From JACKCD01 sp041390905 (GTDB lineage: Bacteria > Chloroflexota > Anaerolineae > Promineifilales > Promineifilaceae), in NCBI GenBank assembly GCA_041390905.1, contig JAWKPA010000013.1, forward strand, positions 1 to 64,000: a stretch of 64,000 nucleotides of DNA, given 5' to 3'. A program made the position numbers and the translations under genes. Of the stretch, positions 34,705 to 42,471 are shown piece by piece. A model generated the notes under the pieces. That model saw only the letters and a list, made by a program, of their open reading frames with translations. It made no database searches and was not told where the DNA came from. How positions within the stretch are numbered: the stretch's first letter is position 1; each line of letters starts with the position of its first letter.

Positions 34705-35115
34705 ATGATGTTAAAATCGCAACTGTTGACAACCAACGTATCCGACAAACCCCGCTGGGTGTGGCTGCTGCTGGCCGGGCTGGTGAGTGGGGCGCTGTTC
34801 CCCTACGGCTGGCTGGCCGACATTTCGCCCACGTTTGAGCGGGGGCTGGCGTGGGTTTTTCGCTCTGATGCGGCGCATGTGGTGGGGCATTTGTTTGTGT
34901 TTGGGCTGCTGGCAACGGCCGTTCTTGTCCTCTTTCCTGGGCTGAAGAAACGGCCGTTTCCCTTCTACGCCCTCATCCTCACCCTCGGACTGGCGCAGGA
35001 AGCACTCCAGCTTATCTCCTTCAAGCACCACTTCTTCAGCAGTGGCGAACTGTTTGATCTGGTCGTTGATTTGTGCAGCGCAACGGCCGTTTTTTTGTTC
35101 TTTAGAAAGCAATAG
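34705..35115 (+). CDS. VanZ-like family membrane protein
   Basis: 136 residues with four hydrophobic segments and the family's HLFVFGLLA and LILTLGLAQEALQL..F segments plus the GELFDLVVDLCSA end. GGGAGC precedes the ATG. VanZ proteins confer mild teicoplanin resistance in enterococci, but most homologues have unknown roles, so no resistance function should be assumed. Confidence 0.75.
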   Translation: MMLKSQLLTTNVSDKPRWVWLLLAGLVSGALFPYGWLADISPTFERGLAWVFRSDAAHVVGHLFVFGLLATAVLVLFPGLKKRPFPFYALILTLGLAQEALQLISFKHHFFSSGELFDLVVDLCSATAVFLFFRKQ

Positions 35116-35300
35116 GACGCTGATTTTCCTGATAAGGAATGGGAATTAAATAACTGTCCATTTAGAAGTTCAACTTCTTCTGAGAAGTTGAACTTCTTGC
35201 GCCACTTATTTAATCTTCGTTCCTAAGGTTGTTGCACAACCGCTTTGCAATCAGGAAAATGTTGTTACACAACTGCTGTGCAATCAGGAAAATCTGCGTC
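35115..35300. repeat. Nested repeats: CTGATTT element split by hairpin copy C
   Basis: GGACGCTGATTTTCCTGAT at 35115-35133 and GGAAAATCTGCGTCCC near 35287-35302 are the outer halves of the CTGATTT family. Between them lies hairpin copy C (core 35164-35197 with outer arms to about 35226) and two direct repeats of TTGT(T)GCACAAC..GCAATCAGGAAAAT at 35230-35262 and 35263-35296. It looks like one repeat inserted into another. Confidence 0.65.
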
Positions 35301-35314
35301 CCATTAAGCTCAGT

Positions 35315-36904
35315 ATGATGCAAGACACACTTTCTCCTTCCAAATCTGATAAACCCGATCTGCCCCTTGCCCGGCGCACGCTGTGGCTGGCGTTGGTGCT
35401 GGGGTGGGTGGCCGACCAGCTTTTTTATGGGCAGCAGCTGGGTATTTCGGTGCTGCTGTTTGCGGGGCTGCTGCTGGCTTCGCTGTGGCTAAACGGCCGT
35501 TCTCTCTCCCTCACCCCCCGCAACCGCTGGCTCATCCTGCCCCTCCTCTTCTTTGCCAGCATGGTTTTCATCCGCGCCAACCCGTTCCTCACCTTCCTCA
35601 ACACCGTCGCCACGCTGTGTTTGTTGGCCGCCATCGCCTTTTTCTATGCCGCCGGGCAGGTCAGCAGCCTCAGCGTGCTGGGGCTAGGGCTGTTGCCGCT
35701 GCGGGTGGCGGGCAATGCCGTCGCCCATACGCCGCTGCTGTTGGCCCAAACCATTGATACCCAGGCGGTGCAGCTTCGTGGGCGGCAAAATCTGCTGCCG
35801 CTGCTGCGCGGGGCGCTGCTGGCGCTGCCGGTGCTTGCCGTCTTCACCGCCCTGCTGGCCTCGGCCGATCTTGCCTTTGCCAACCTCATCGAAACGGTTT
35901 TCCAGTTTGAATTTTTGCCCGACCTTGCCACCCTGATGGGGCGCGGGCTGTTCATTTTGGTGATGGCGTGGTTTGTGGCCGGGGGGCTGGTCTATGCCCT
36001 GGCGCGGCGCGAGGCCGACAAGCTGAGTGTGGATGACCGGGGACTGGTGGAAAAGGGGGCCGATTGGCTGCGGCAGCGGTTCCCGCTGGGGTTTGTGGAG
36101 ACGGTGACGGTGCTGGGGCTGGTGGATGGGCTGTTTTTGCTGTTTACGGCCGTTCAGTTCACCTACCTCTTTGGCGGGCGGCGCAATATTGGCGATTTTA
36201 CCTATGCCGAATATGCCCGGCGCGGCTTTTTTGAGCTAGTGGCCGTGGCGGTGCTGTCGCTGGGGCTGATTCTGGGGCTAAATTGGCTGGCGCGGCGGGA
36301 AAGCAAGCGGCAAATTGGCGGGTTCAACGCTTTGTCCAGCCTCATGGTCGGCTTTGTGCTGGTGATGCTGGTGTCGGCGTGGCGGCGCATGGCGCTCTAT
36401 GAGGCCACCTATGGCTACACCGACCTGCGGCTGATCGTCTTTGTCTTTATCGGCTGGCTGGCGGTGCTGCTGGGCTGGTTTTTATTGACGCTGTGGCGAC
36501 GGCCGGAACGGTTTGCCATTGGGCTGCTGCTGTGTGTCGTCGGCTTTGTCGCCACGCTCAACCTGCTCAACCCCGATGCCTTTATCGTGCAGCGCAACCT
36601 GGCGCATTATGAGCAAACGGGTGAGCTGGACGTGTATTATCTGGTGGGGCTGTCGGCGGATGCGGTGCCGATGCTGGTGGTGGCAGAAACGGCCGTTTCC
36701 CACGACCCCCAAACCGTTCCCGACTACGCCTGTAATCGCGCCGACTATTCGCCCGAAGCCCCCGAATGCCAGGTCACGCTCGCTACCATCCTCTCCCGCA
36801 ATCTGGACGCACGCCGCGAACAGCTTGCGCCTACAAGCTGGCAAAACTGGCCCAGCTTCAACCTTTCGCGCCAACGAGCCTGGCGTGTGCTGGAAAGTCA
36901 GTAG
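35315..36904 (+). CDS. DUF4173-type polytopic membrane protein
   Basis: 529 residues, about twelve hydrophobic helices. The pattern ADQLFYGQQLGISVLLFAG at the start, a long internal block with FVETVTVLGLVDGLFLLFTAVQFTYLFGG, then EYARRGFFELVAVAVLSLGLIL, and the C-terminal NPDAFIVQRNLAHYEQTGELDVYYLVGLSADAVP match the DUF4173/DUF4153 family. Function is unknown. A soluble C-terminal tail of about 90 residues follows. Confidence 0.75.
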   Translation: MMQDTLSPSKSDKPDLPLARRTLWLALVLGWVADQLFYGQQLGISVLLFAGLLLASLWLNGRSLSLTPRNRWLILPLLFFASMVFIRANPFLTFLNTVATLCLLAAIAFFYAAGQVSSLSVLGLGLLPLRVAGNAVAHTPLLLAQTIDTQAVQLRGRQNLLPLLRGALLALPVLAVFTALLASADLAFANLIETVFQFEFLPDLATLMGRGLFILVMAWFVAGGLVYALARREADKLSVDDRGLVEKGADWLRQRFPLGFVETVTVLGLVDGLFLLFTAVQFTYLFGGRRNIGDFTYAEYARRGFFELVAVAVLSLGLILGLNWLARRESKRQIGGFNALSSLMVGFVLVMLVSAWRRMALYEATYGYTDLRLIVFVFIGWLAVLLGWFLLTLWRRPERFAIGLLLCVVGFVATLNLLNPDAFIVQRNLAHYEQTGELDVYYLVGLSADAVPMLVVAETAVSHDPQTVPDYACNRADYSPEAPECQVTLATILSRNLDARREQLAPTSWQNWPSFNLSRQRAWRVLESQ

Positions 36905-36926
36905 ATATTACACAGAATTGCACAGT

Positions 36927-36960
36927 AGAAGTTCAACTTCTCGGAAGAAGTTGAACTTCT
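36927..36960. repeat. AGAAGTTCAACTTCT family, copy D
   Basis: AGAAGTTCAACTTCT, four bases, AGAAGTTGAACTTCT. It is flanked by a direct repeat of AGATATTACACAGA at 36903-36916 and 36973-36986, a hint of duplication on insertion. Confidence 0.75.
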
Positions 36961-37018
36961 TGCCAGATTATTAGATATTACACAGAGTTAGCACGGAGCT
37001 TCACAGAGGATTTGATCT

Positions 37019-37336
37019 ATGCAAAAAATATTATTAGGCATTGCCATCGTTGCGGGTTTGTTCTTGGGCTATATCGAAAGCCGGCCAACCTGGGACGACA
37101 CCGCGCTGCTTGTTATCGGTATCCTGGGAATTTGTGGTCTTATCACGTTGCTTGGCTATCAACGTCCGTGGTTGGTGGCACTGGTCGTCAGCATTTGGAT
37201 TCTGCTGCACGGCATTTTTGTCAGCCATAGTTCTGGTCCCATTGTGGCCGTTGTTATTGCCTTCATCGGAGCTTATGCCGGTTGGGTTGTCCGTTCCGGC
37301 CTGCAAAAAATGGGTCAATTAGGGGGTACGGGCTGA
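37019..37336 (+). CDS. Small membrane protein, unknown
   Basis: 105 residues with three hydrophobic helices (about 4-17, 28-46, 50-95 in two parts) and little else. The ATG is preceded by AGAGGAT. No family recognised. It lies between DUF4173 and DUF1361 genes in the same direction. Confidence 0.55.
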   Translation: MQKILLGIAIVAGLFLGYIESRPTWDDTALLVIGILGICGLITLLGYQRPWLVALVVSIWILLHGIFVSHSSGPIVAVVIAFIGAYAGWVVRSGLQKMGQLGGTG

Positions 37337-37494
37337 AAGGCTAGGTTGTGTTGACTTTGGGTAAAAAGAAACAGATTTCACCACAGAGGACGCAAAGACG
37401 GCAGAGATTCACCCTGTTTTCTTTTTTCTCCGCGCTCTCTGCGGTTCAAATTCTGAAATGTTACCAGAACCTAATCCCTCAATGCACATTCATC
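37337..37494. other. Intergenic CACAGAG-type repeat
   Basis: TTCACCACAGAGGACGCAAAGACGG and GCGCTCTCTGCGG form a weak inverted repeat at 37377-37445, related to the ACACAGAG stretches at 1313 and 36906 and the ACGCAAAGGCGCC hairpin at 56139. Confidence 0.45.
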
Positions 37495-38154
37495 ATGCTA
37501 CACAAACAAAACGAAATTAAATTGGTTCTTTGGGGAGCGGCCGGATCATTGCTGGCGGTGCTGCTGTTGGCAGGTCGCTGGCTAGTCGTTGGCAAAGCGT
37601 CTTTCCATTTTATGGTGTGGAATTTGTTTTTGGCGTGGCTGCCGCTGCTGTTTGCGGCTCTGGCGTGGCGTTGGTGGGAAAAACGGCCGTTTTCCCTCCT
37701 CTTCACCACCCTCTGGCTCCTTTTCTTCCCCAACGCTCCCTACATCCTCACCGACTTTGTTCACCTGCGGCAGCGTGGCAATGTACCACTCTGGTTTGAT
37801 TTCCTGCTGCTGCTTGCCTTCGCGCTGGCCGGATTATACGTGGGGCTGCTGTCGCTCGACTGGCTCCATCGGCTGGTGGCGGGGAAAAACGGCCGTTTTT
37901 CCGGCTGGCTTTTCGTCCTCACCACTCTTACCCTTAGCAGCTTTGGTGTCTACATGGGTCGCTTCTGGCGCTGGAACAGTTGGGACATGCTGTTGCGGCC
38001 AACGGCCGTTCTTTCCCACCTCGCCCAAACCCTTGCCCAGCCCGCAAACGCCCAGCACACTGCCGCCGTCACTTTCCTGCTCACCATTATCCTGATCGTC
38101 AGCTACACCCTCTTTCGCTTCCCGCAAAAAGAGCGAAGATTCAAGAGCCTATGA
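37495..38154 (+). CDS. DUF1361-type membrane protein
   Basis: 219 residues from ATG 37495. Six helices with the family hallmark FHFMVWNLFLAWLPLLFAAL, then LLFFPNAPYILTDFVHL and LSSFGVYMGRFWRWNSWDML. Function unknown. The longer frame from 37348 crosses a repeat, so it is not used. Confidence 0.8.
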   Translation: MLHKQNEIKLVLWGAAGSLLAVLLLAGRWLVVGKASFHFMVWNLFLAWLPLLFAALAWRWWEKRPFSLLFTTLWLLFFPNAPYILTDFVHLRQRGNVPLWFDFLLLLAFALAGLYVGLLSLDWLHRLVAGKNGRFSGWLFVLTTLTLSSFGVYMGRFWRWNSWDMLLRPTAVLSHLAQTLAQPANAQHTAAVTFLLTIILIVSYTLFRFPQKERRFKSL

Positions 38155-38155
38155 C

Positions 38156-38222
38156 GCTGAGATTGGAGATTGGAGATTAATTTAATCTCCAATCTCTAAT
38201 CTCCAATCCCCCAATCTCCAAA
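38156..38222. repeat. GGAGATTGGAGATT palindrome, copy 3
   Basis: TGAGATTGGAGATTGGAGATT mirrors AATCTCCAATCTCTAATCTCC, lying between DUF1361 and the EamA gene; probable terminator of the former. Confidence 0.6.
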
Positions 38223-38265
38223 CTCCGCTATAATCCCCATTAGACAACCATCTAACGAGGATTTT

Positions 38266-39198
38266 ATGACATCACAAGCATTGCCCTATATCGTCGTACT
38301 TGGCTTTATGTACGGCTCCACTCTGGTCGCTTCGCGCTTCAGCGTCGGCCAATTTGCCCCCGCCACCTACATTGGTCTGCGTCTAACGCTGGCCGCCCTG
38401 GCTCACGCCACCATCTACCAATTTTCCGTCAATCGCGCCTGGTCACGTGACCGCAAGGTGTGGAAACATGCGCTGCTGCTGGGGGTATTCGGAACGGCCG
38501 TTCCCATGACCGCCATCGTCACCGCCCTCACCTACATTTCCAGCGGCATGGCCTCCATTCTCATTACCACCGGCCCAGCTATCACCGTTCTCATGGCTCA
38601 CTTTCTGCTTGGTGATGAAAAGCTCAACAGCCGTAAACTCATTGGCATCGCCCTTGCCCTCAGCGGCACCGCCCTGCTGACCGTGCGCGGTGAAACTGGG
38701 CTGACCGATGTTGCCACAGCCAACCCGCTCGGCTACATCCTCATGTTCACCTCCATTTTCCTCGGTAGCGGCTCCACCATCTATGCCCGCAAATACATGA
38801 AAACATTCGATGCGTTTGATGTTGCCAGCATTCGTATGACCGCTGCTGCCCTGACTGTGATGCCGCTGTCGCTGCTGTTTGTTGGGTTCGATTTAACGGC
38901 CGTTACCCCCACCGGCTATGGTGCCCTCGGCTACGCCTCCCTCATGGGAACCTTTGGCGGCATGATGCTCGCCTTCTATATCATCAAGCGGTTTGGCGCC
39001 ACCGCCTCCGCCATGACCGCCTACGTCGTCCCCATCATCACCAACATCGGCGGCATCTTGCTGCTCGGCGAAACCTTTACCGTCGGCATGTTGTGGGGCG
39101 CCCTGCTCATTGTCGCGGGCATCTTCATCATCAACCAGCGCCGCCGCCCCCGCACCGTAGAGGGTGAGTCCCTTCGCGCCATTGACCGGGTGCGGTGA
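38266..39198 (+). CDS. EamA/DMT-family transporter
   Basis: 310 residues, ten hydrophobic helices in two repeated EamA halves (PATYIGLRLTLAALAHA and AYVVPIITNIGGILLLGETFTVGMLWGALLIVAGIFI). GAGGA precedes the ATG. Probable drug/metabolite exporter or permease in the inner membrane; the substrate cannot be inferred. Confidence 0.85.
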   Translation: MTSQALPYIVVLGFMYGSTLVASRFSVGQFAPATYIGLRLTLAALAHATIYQFSVNRAWSRDRKVWKHALLLGVFGTAVPMTAIVTALTYISSGMASILITTGPAITVLMAHFLLGDEKLNSRKLIGIALALSGTALLTVRGETGLTDVATANPLGYILMFTSIFLGSGSTIYARKYMKTFDAFDVASIRMTAAALTVMPLSLLFVGFDLTAVTPTGYGALGYASLMGTFGGMMLAFYIIKRFGATASAMTAYVVPIITNIGGILLLGETFTVGMLWGALLIVAGIFIINQRRRPRTVEGESLRAIDRVR

Positions 39199-39278
39199 GG
39201 AAGTTTTGACAGGATTGACAGGATTGACAGGATTAAGGATTGGTGTCGTTAAGTGCTGAGGGCGCAGAAATTGCACTG

Positions 39279-39497
39279 TTTCAAAACAAGCCCATTGGGT
39301 TTGACCAGGTTGCGCCCCATCAGCAGCCCAAAATCCTGTAAATCCTGTGAGTCCTGTCTAAAAATCCCCTCCCAATGCAAAACTGACACCATTTCAAACA
39401 AGCCCATTAGGTTTGATCAGGTTGCGCCCCATCAGCAGCCCAAAATCCTGTAAATCCTGTGAATCCTGTCTAAAAATCCCCTCCCAATGCAAAACGG
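39279..39497. repeat. Tandem duplication of about 112 bp
   Basis: Two near-identical copies start at 39279 and 39392 (TTTCAAA-ACAAGCCCATT... to ...CCCCTCCCAATGCAAAAC). The second copy includes the last 28 bp of the 2H phosphodiesterase gene, so its 3' end is duplicated downstream. Each copy ends in an AATCCTGTAAATCCTGTGA repeat, complementary in style to the GACAGGATTGACAGGATT run at 39206-39233. Confidence 0.8.
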
Positions 39498-40030
39498 CCG
39501 ATTTCCCGCCACGCCGGGTCATTGCCACCCCGCTGCATCAGCTGCAAATGGGTGATGGGGGCCACAAAACGGCCGTTTTCCCACTCCGTCTGTTGCAGCT
39601 CCCCCACCGTCTTTTGCATTTCATCCTTTTTCAGCCGCATCGCCAGCGTCAAATGGGCATTAAACTGCCGGTGCTTGTCCTGACCTAAAAATTGAATAAG
39701 CGTTCTTCGCACCGTTCGGATTTCTTCTGTCGGCTCCACGTCCAAATAGGCCACGCGCCAGCCAAAGGTGCGAATGCCGCCCAAAACGAGCGAAAACGGC
39801 CGTATTTGCCCACAAATGGTGTGGAGATGATTGATAACGGCCGTTTCGCTCCCCAAAACCCCCTCCCCCACCCGCCAATATGTCCCCGCCAGCGTCACAT
39901 GCGGCGGCGTAATCCGCGCCGTCTTGGCATCATATCGCGTCCGCACCGCCTGAATTTCATCGGCCAATGCCCCGCCGGGGAATGCCCCAACAAAAATGCG
40001 GTAGTCACCAGTGTGCAATAAGGGTATCAT
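39470..40030 (-). CDS. LigT/2'-5' RNA ligase-like 2H phosphodiesterase
   Basis: 186 residues with the two His-x-Thr/Ser motifs of the 2H superfamily: HVTLAG (near residue 45) and HLTLAM (near residue 126). The family ligates or opens 2',3'-cyclic phosphates in RNA or nucleotides. GAGG precedes the ATG. The stop codon lies in the second copy of a 112-bp tandem duplication. Confidence 0.8.
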   Translation of the reverse strand: MIPLLHTGDYRIFVGAFPGGALADEIQAVRTRYDAKTARITPPHVTLAGTYWRVGEGVLGSETAVINHLHTICGQIRPFSLVLGGIRTFGWRVAYLDVEPTEEIRTVRRTLIQFLGQDKHRQFNAHLTLAMRLKKDEMQKTVGELQQTEWENGRFVAPITHLQLMQRGGNDPAWREIGRFALGGDF

Positions 40031-40162
40031 TACGAACCTCGTTTTCTTTGTGCAAACTCAGGTCTATCCGAAAGATCAAATGTTCTAGCCAGCAATTTTT
40101 TGTGAGTAGCTCATAAAAAATATTTCAGGCTTTGGCCCTTTTTTGCGGTTTTGAACCACGCT

Positions 40163-40190
40163 GTAGGGCAAGTTTGCAAACTTGCCCTAC
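40163..40190. repeat. Perfect 28-bp palindrome, GTAGGGCAAGTTTG family
   Basis: Arms GTAGGGCAAGTTTG and CAAACTTGCCCTAC with no loop. Variants occur at 42273-42300 and in the longer 55113-55163 element. Confidence 0.8.
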
Positions 40191-40206
40191 GCAATTGTGT
40201 TGCTTG

Positions 40207-40235
40207 TTGACAAAGTGTAAAAACAACACTATAAT
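40207..40235 (+). promoter_or_regulatory. Consensus sigma-70-type promoter of the SPFH gene
   Basis: TTGACA at 40207-40212, 17-bp spacer, TATAAT at 40230-40235, a perfect match. A decayed tandem copy follows at about 40240-40270 (TTGATAAGTGTAAAACAAACACTAAAA). Confidence 0.75.
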
Positions 40236-40279
40236 CTCGCTTGTTGATAAGTGTAAAACAAACACTAAAAGAGCAGGGA

Positions 40280-40307
40280 GCCAAACGAATGTGTCTATCC
40301 GTTTGGC
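40280..40307 (+). promoter_or_regulatory. 5' leader hairpin of the SPFH gene
   Basis: GCCAAACG and CGTTTGGC with a 12-base loop, followed by GTCATTTTTACCC. It lies in the roughly 90-base leader before the AAGGAG ribosome binding site; may act as a weak attenuator. Confidence 0.45.
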
Positions 40308-40333
40308 GTCATTTTTACCCAAGGAGCATTATC

Positions 40334-41173
40334 ATGCAAAAGATAGCGATAGCAACCGGTTTGCTTTTTATGTTTGCTGGCTGGCAATGGGGTGTAACGG
40401 CCGTTCTTCTCCTCACCCTTCCCCTCTGCCTGCTCGCCGCCTGGTGGGTGCTGGCCGTGTGGGGCCATGTTCAAATCCCCGAACTTGAAGTGGGCATCGT
40501 CTACAACACCCGCAAAAAACAGTTTGCCCGCTTTCTCCCCAGCGGTCGCCACCGGCTGGCACCCTTTGTGGAACAGGTGCAGGCCACCATTCCCCTCACC
40601 TCCGGCTCCGCCAGCGACCGCACCAGTGGGGTGCAAACCAGCGGCGGCATTGCCCTCAATGTCACCTGGACCGTTTCCTACACCCTCAACCCGTTTCGCA
40701 TTGCCGCCGACAAACAGGCCAAACTGGCGCGTTCGCTGCCCACCAAAGCGGCCTCGGTGGTGACAAAGCACATGGGCAACTGCCTCCAGCACGTGCTGGG
40801 CGATTACACCGTGGAGCAGTTGGTGCGCTCTGGCAGCCACAAGCGGCTGGAGCGTGAGCTGCGCCAATGTTTGGCCGAGCGGCTGGCCGACTCCGGCTTT
40901 GAGGTGTCGCGGGTGATGATTGGGGCGATTGATCTGCCCGCACCGGTGCGAAAAGCGTTGGAAGCAGCGGAGGAGCGTCGCCTGCAAACGGAAAACGAGG
41001 TGCAGGCACTTTCCCGCCTGCAGCAGGTCATCAGCCGCTTTTCCGATGCCGAGGTGCAGCGGCTGCTGGAGCTGGAGCGCATCCACGCGCTGGGGCAGCA
41101 CGGGGTGGCGCTGTATTATCCGGGGATGGTGGAGGAGAAAACGGCCGTTTTGCCCCTCTCCACCCTTTCTTGA
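40334..41173 (+). CDS. SPFH/Band 7 domain membrane protein
   Basis: 279 residues from ATG 40334 with AAGGAG just upstream. Two short N-terminal hydrophobic segments anchor it. Residues about 55-215 are the SPFH domain (VGIVYNTRKKQFARFLPSGRHRL, ALNVTWTVSYTLNPF, ERLADSGFEVSRVMIGAIDLP). The C-terminal helix (VRKALEAAEERRLQTENEVQALSRLQQVI) is a coiled coil for oligomerisation. Relatives organise membrane microdomains or regulate membrane proteases. Confidence 0.82.
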   Translation: MQKIAIATGLLFMFAGWQWGVTAVLLLTLPLCLLAAWWVLAVWGHVQIPELEVGIVYNTRKKQFARFLPSGRHRLAPFVEQVQATIPLTSGSASDRTSGVQTSGGIALNVTWTVSYTLNPFRIAADKQAKLARSLPTKAASVVTKHMGNCLQHVLGDYTVEQLVRSGSHKRLERELRQCLAERLADSGFEVSRVMIGAIDLPAPVRKALEAAEERRLQTENEVQALSRLQQVISRFSDAEVQRLLELERIHALGQHGVALYYPGMVEEKTAVLPLSTLS

Positions 41174-41332
41174 AAAGATAACTGCCTCTGAACCGTGCAG
41201 AATCGTAGCTTTTTTCGGCTCAGTTTGACAAGGATAATGTGGGGGCTTTGCGCGTGGTATGTTGCGGCCTTGCTTTATCGCCGTGTATCAATCCTTATTT
41301 GTTCGGTCGCTGAATTTGCACAAAGCTGCATC

Positions 41333-41361
41333 TTGATGAGCATACGGCCATGCCGTATAAT
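41333..41361 (+). promoter_or_regulatory. Toxin-antitoxin promoter with embedded operator
   Basis: TTGATG at 41333-41338, 17-bp spacer, TATAAT at 41356-41361. The spacer holds the palindrome ATACGGC-CAT-GCCGTAT (41342-41358). The -10 ends only 6 bp before the toxin ATG, so the transcript is likely leaderless. Confidence 0.65.
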
Positions 41362-41367
41362 GGAACC

Positions 41368-41679
41368 ATGGAATTCATCGAAACATCGTTGTTCACCCGT
41401 TTAATTTATGATTATTTGAGCGAAGAAGAATATCTTGGTTTGCAAATCTATTTGTTGCGTTATCCTGATAGCGGAAATATTGTTCGCGGGTCTGGCGGCG
41501 TAAGAAAACTACGCTGGGCTGCAAAAGGGAAGGGAAAAAGCGGTGGTGTTCGAATCATCTATTTTTGGAAAGTGAGCGAAGATGAAATTTGGTTGCTCAC
41601 AATATACGGCAAAGGAGAACAGGACACAATAGCGGCGCACATATTGAAACAAATTGCCGAGGAGATTAAAAATGTTTGA
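41368..41679 (+). CDS. HigB2/RelE-like toxin
   Basis: 103 residues from ATG 41368; the upstream in-frame ATG at 41350 would overlap the -10 box. The family signature is GGVRKLRWAAKGKGKSGGVRIIYFWKV followed by WLLTIYGKGEQDT, the RelE-fold core that cleaves ribosome-bound mRNA in characterised members. It overlaps the antitoxin gene by 8 bp. Confidence 0.82.
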   Translation: MEFIETSLFTRLIYDYLSEEEYLGLQIYLLRYPDSGNIVRGSGGVRKLRWAAKGKGKSGGVRIIYFWKVSEDEIWLLTIYGKGEQDTIAAHILKQIAEEIKNV

Positions 41680-41959
41680 GCGGAATATTGGTCAGGAGAT
41701 ATTAGAAGGAATTCAAGAAGTCAAAGCTTTCAAGGAAGGGAAAGTAAAGCTTGTGACACGGCAACTAAATGAACCATCACATCCAAAAGCAATTCGGTCT
41801 CAATTAAATTTGTCACAAACAGCATTTGCTGAATTGATGGGTGTAAGCGTTCGTACCATACAGGATTGGGAGCAAGATCGCAGGAAACCGAGCGGGCCAG
41901 CGAAATCACTATTACGTATCGCAGAGCAACATCCTGAAGTGTTTCTGGAAATCGGATAG
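41672..41959 (+). CDS. NadS/HigA2-like antitoxin
   Basis: 95 residues, from ATG 41672 with GAGGAG upstream inside the toxin gene. C-terminal Cro/CI helix-turn-helix: RSQLNLSQTAFAELMGVSVRTIQDWEQDRRKPSGPAKSLLRI. Toxin-first order with a helix-turn-helix antitoxin is the HigBA layout. It probably binds the palindrome in the promoter. Confidence 0.85.
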   Translation: MFERNIGQEILEGIQEVKAFKEGKVKLVTRQLNEPSHPKAIRSQLNLSQTAFAELMGVSVRTIQDWEQDRRKPSGPAKSLLRIAEQHPEVFLEIG

Positions 41960-41964
41960 CCAAG

Positions 41965-42276
41965 ATGATTCGACTCATAAACCGTATGCGCCCTGTTCAC
42001 CCAGGGGAAATTTTGCGCGAAGATTTTTTGCTTCCGTTAGAGATGAGCGTCAACGCCCTGGCTATGGCACTGGGCGTGCCGGCAACCCGTATCCATGAGA
42101 TTGTCAAGGAGCGTCGTTCAATCACGGCCGATACGGCTGCTCGCCTCGCCCGATATTTTGGCGGCGATCCTGTTTCGTGGCTTAATTTACAGGCGATGTA
42201 TGATTTAAAAACGCTCCCAACGCATGATGAAATCATCCAAAAAGTGGAGCCAAGAGCGATGGAGCCAACGGTGTAG
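41965..42276 (+). CDS. HigA-family (VapI-like) antitoxin without an adjacent cognate toxin
   Basis: 103 residues, 5 bp after the previous antitoxin. The pattern MRPVHPGEILREDFLLPLEMSVNALAMALGVPATRIHEIVKERRSITADTAARLARYFG is classic HigA. An internal start at 41986 (MRPVHPG) is closer to family length. A second helix-turn-helix antitoxin directly after a complete pair is unusual; it may be an orphan whose toxin was lost. The stop codon lies inside a 28-bp palindrome. Confidence 0.85.
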   Translation: MIRLINRMRPVHPGEILREDFLLPLEMSVNALAMALGVPATRIHEIVKERRSITADTAARLARYFGGDPVSWLNLQAMYDLKTLPTHDEIIQKVEPRAMEPTV

Positions 42277-42300
42277 GACAAGTTTGCAAACTTGTCCTAC
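42273..42300. terminator. 28-bp palindrome at the end of the toxin-antitoxin cluster
   Basis: GTAGGACAAGTTTG and its complement, overlapping the higA stop (42274-42276) and followed by GCTTTTCAT. It probably ends transcription of the cluster. Confidence 0.6.
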
Positions 42301-42422
42301 GCTTTTCATATCCATTCCGTAGCTTTCTCACCCGTTTCACGTTGAGCGGCAAACGGCCGTTTTCCCCTACACTACCCTCATCTCGTTAGCACAACCGAGC
42401 CGACCCGAAAGAGATCAATCGA

Positions 42423-42459
42423 GACGCAGATTGCCAGCTTTGGCGCGTTTGTCTGCGTC
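42423..42459 (+). promoter_or_regulatory. Leader hairpin before the macroglobulin gene
   Basis: GACGCAGA at 42423-42430 pairs with TCTGCGTC at 42452-42459, just ahead of the GGAG ribosome binding site. Confidence 0.4.
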
Positions 42460-42471
42460 GGGAGAACCATC

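Noticed and set aside
34705..35115. VanZ-like gene as an antibiotic-resistance determinant
   Set aside because: The family is broad, and no van cluster or other resistance gene is present.
41350..41367. ATG at 41350 as toxin start
   Set aside because: It would place the start codon upstream of the -10 box TATAAT at 41356-41361.
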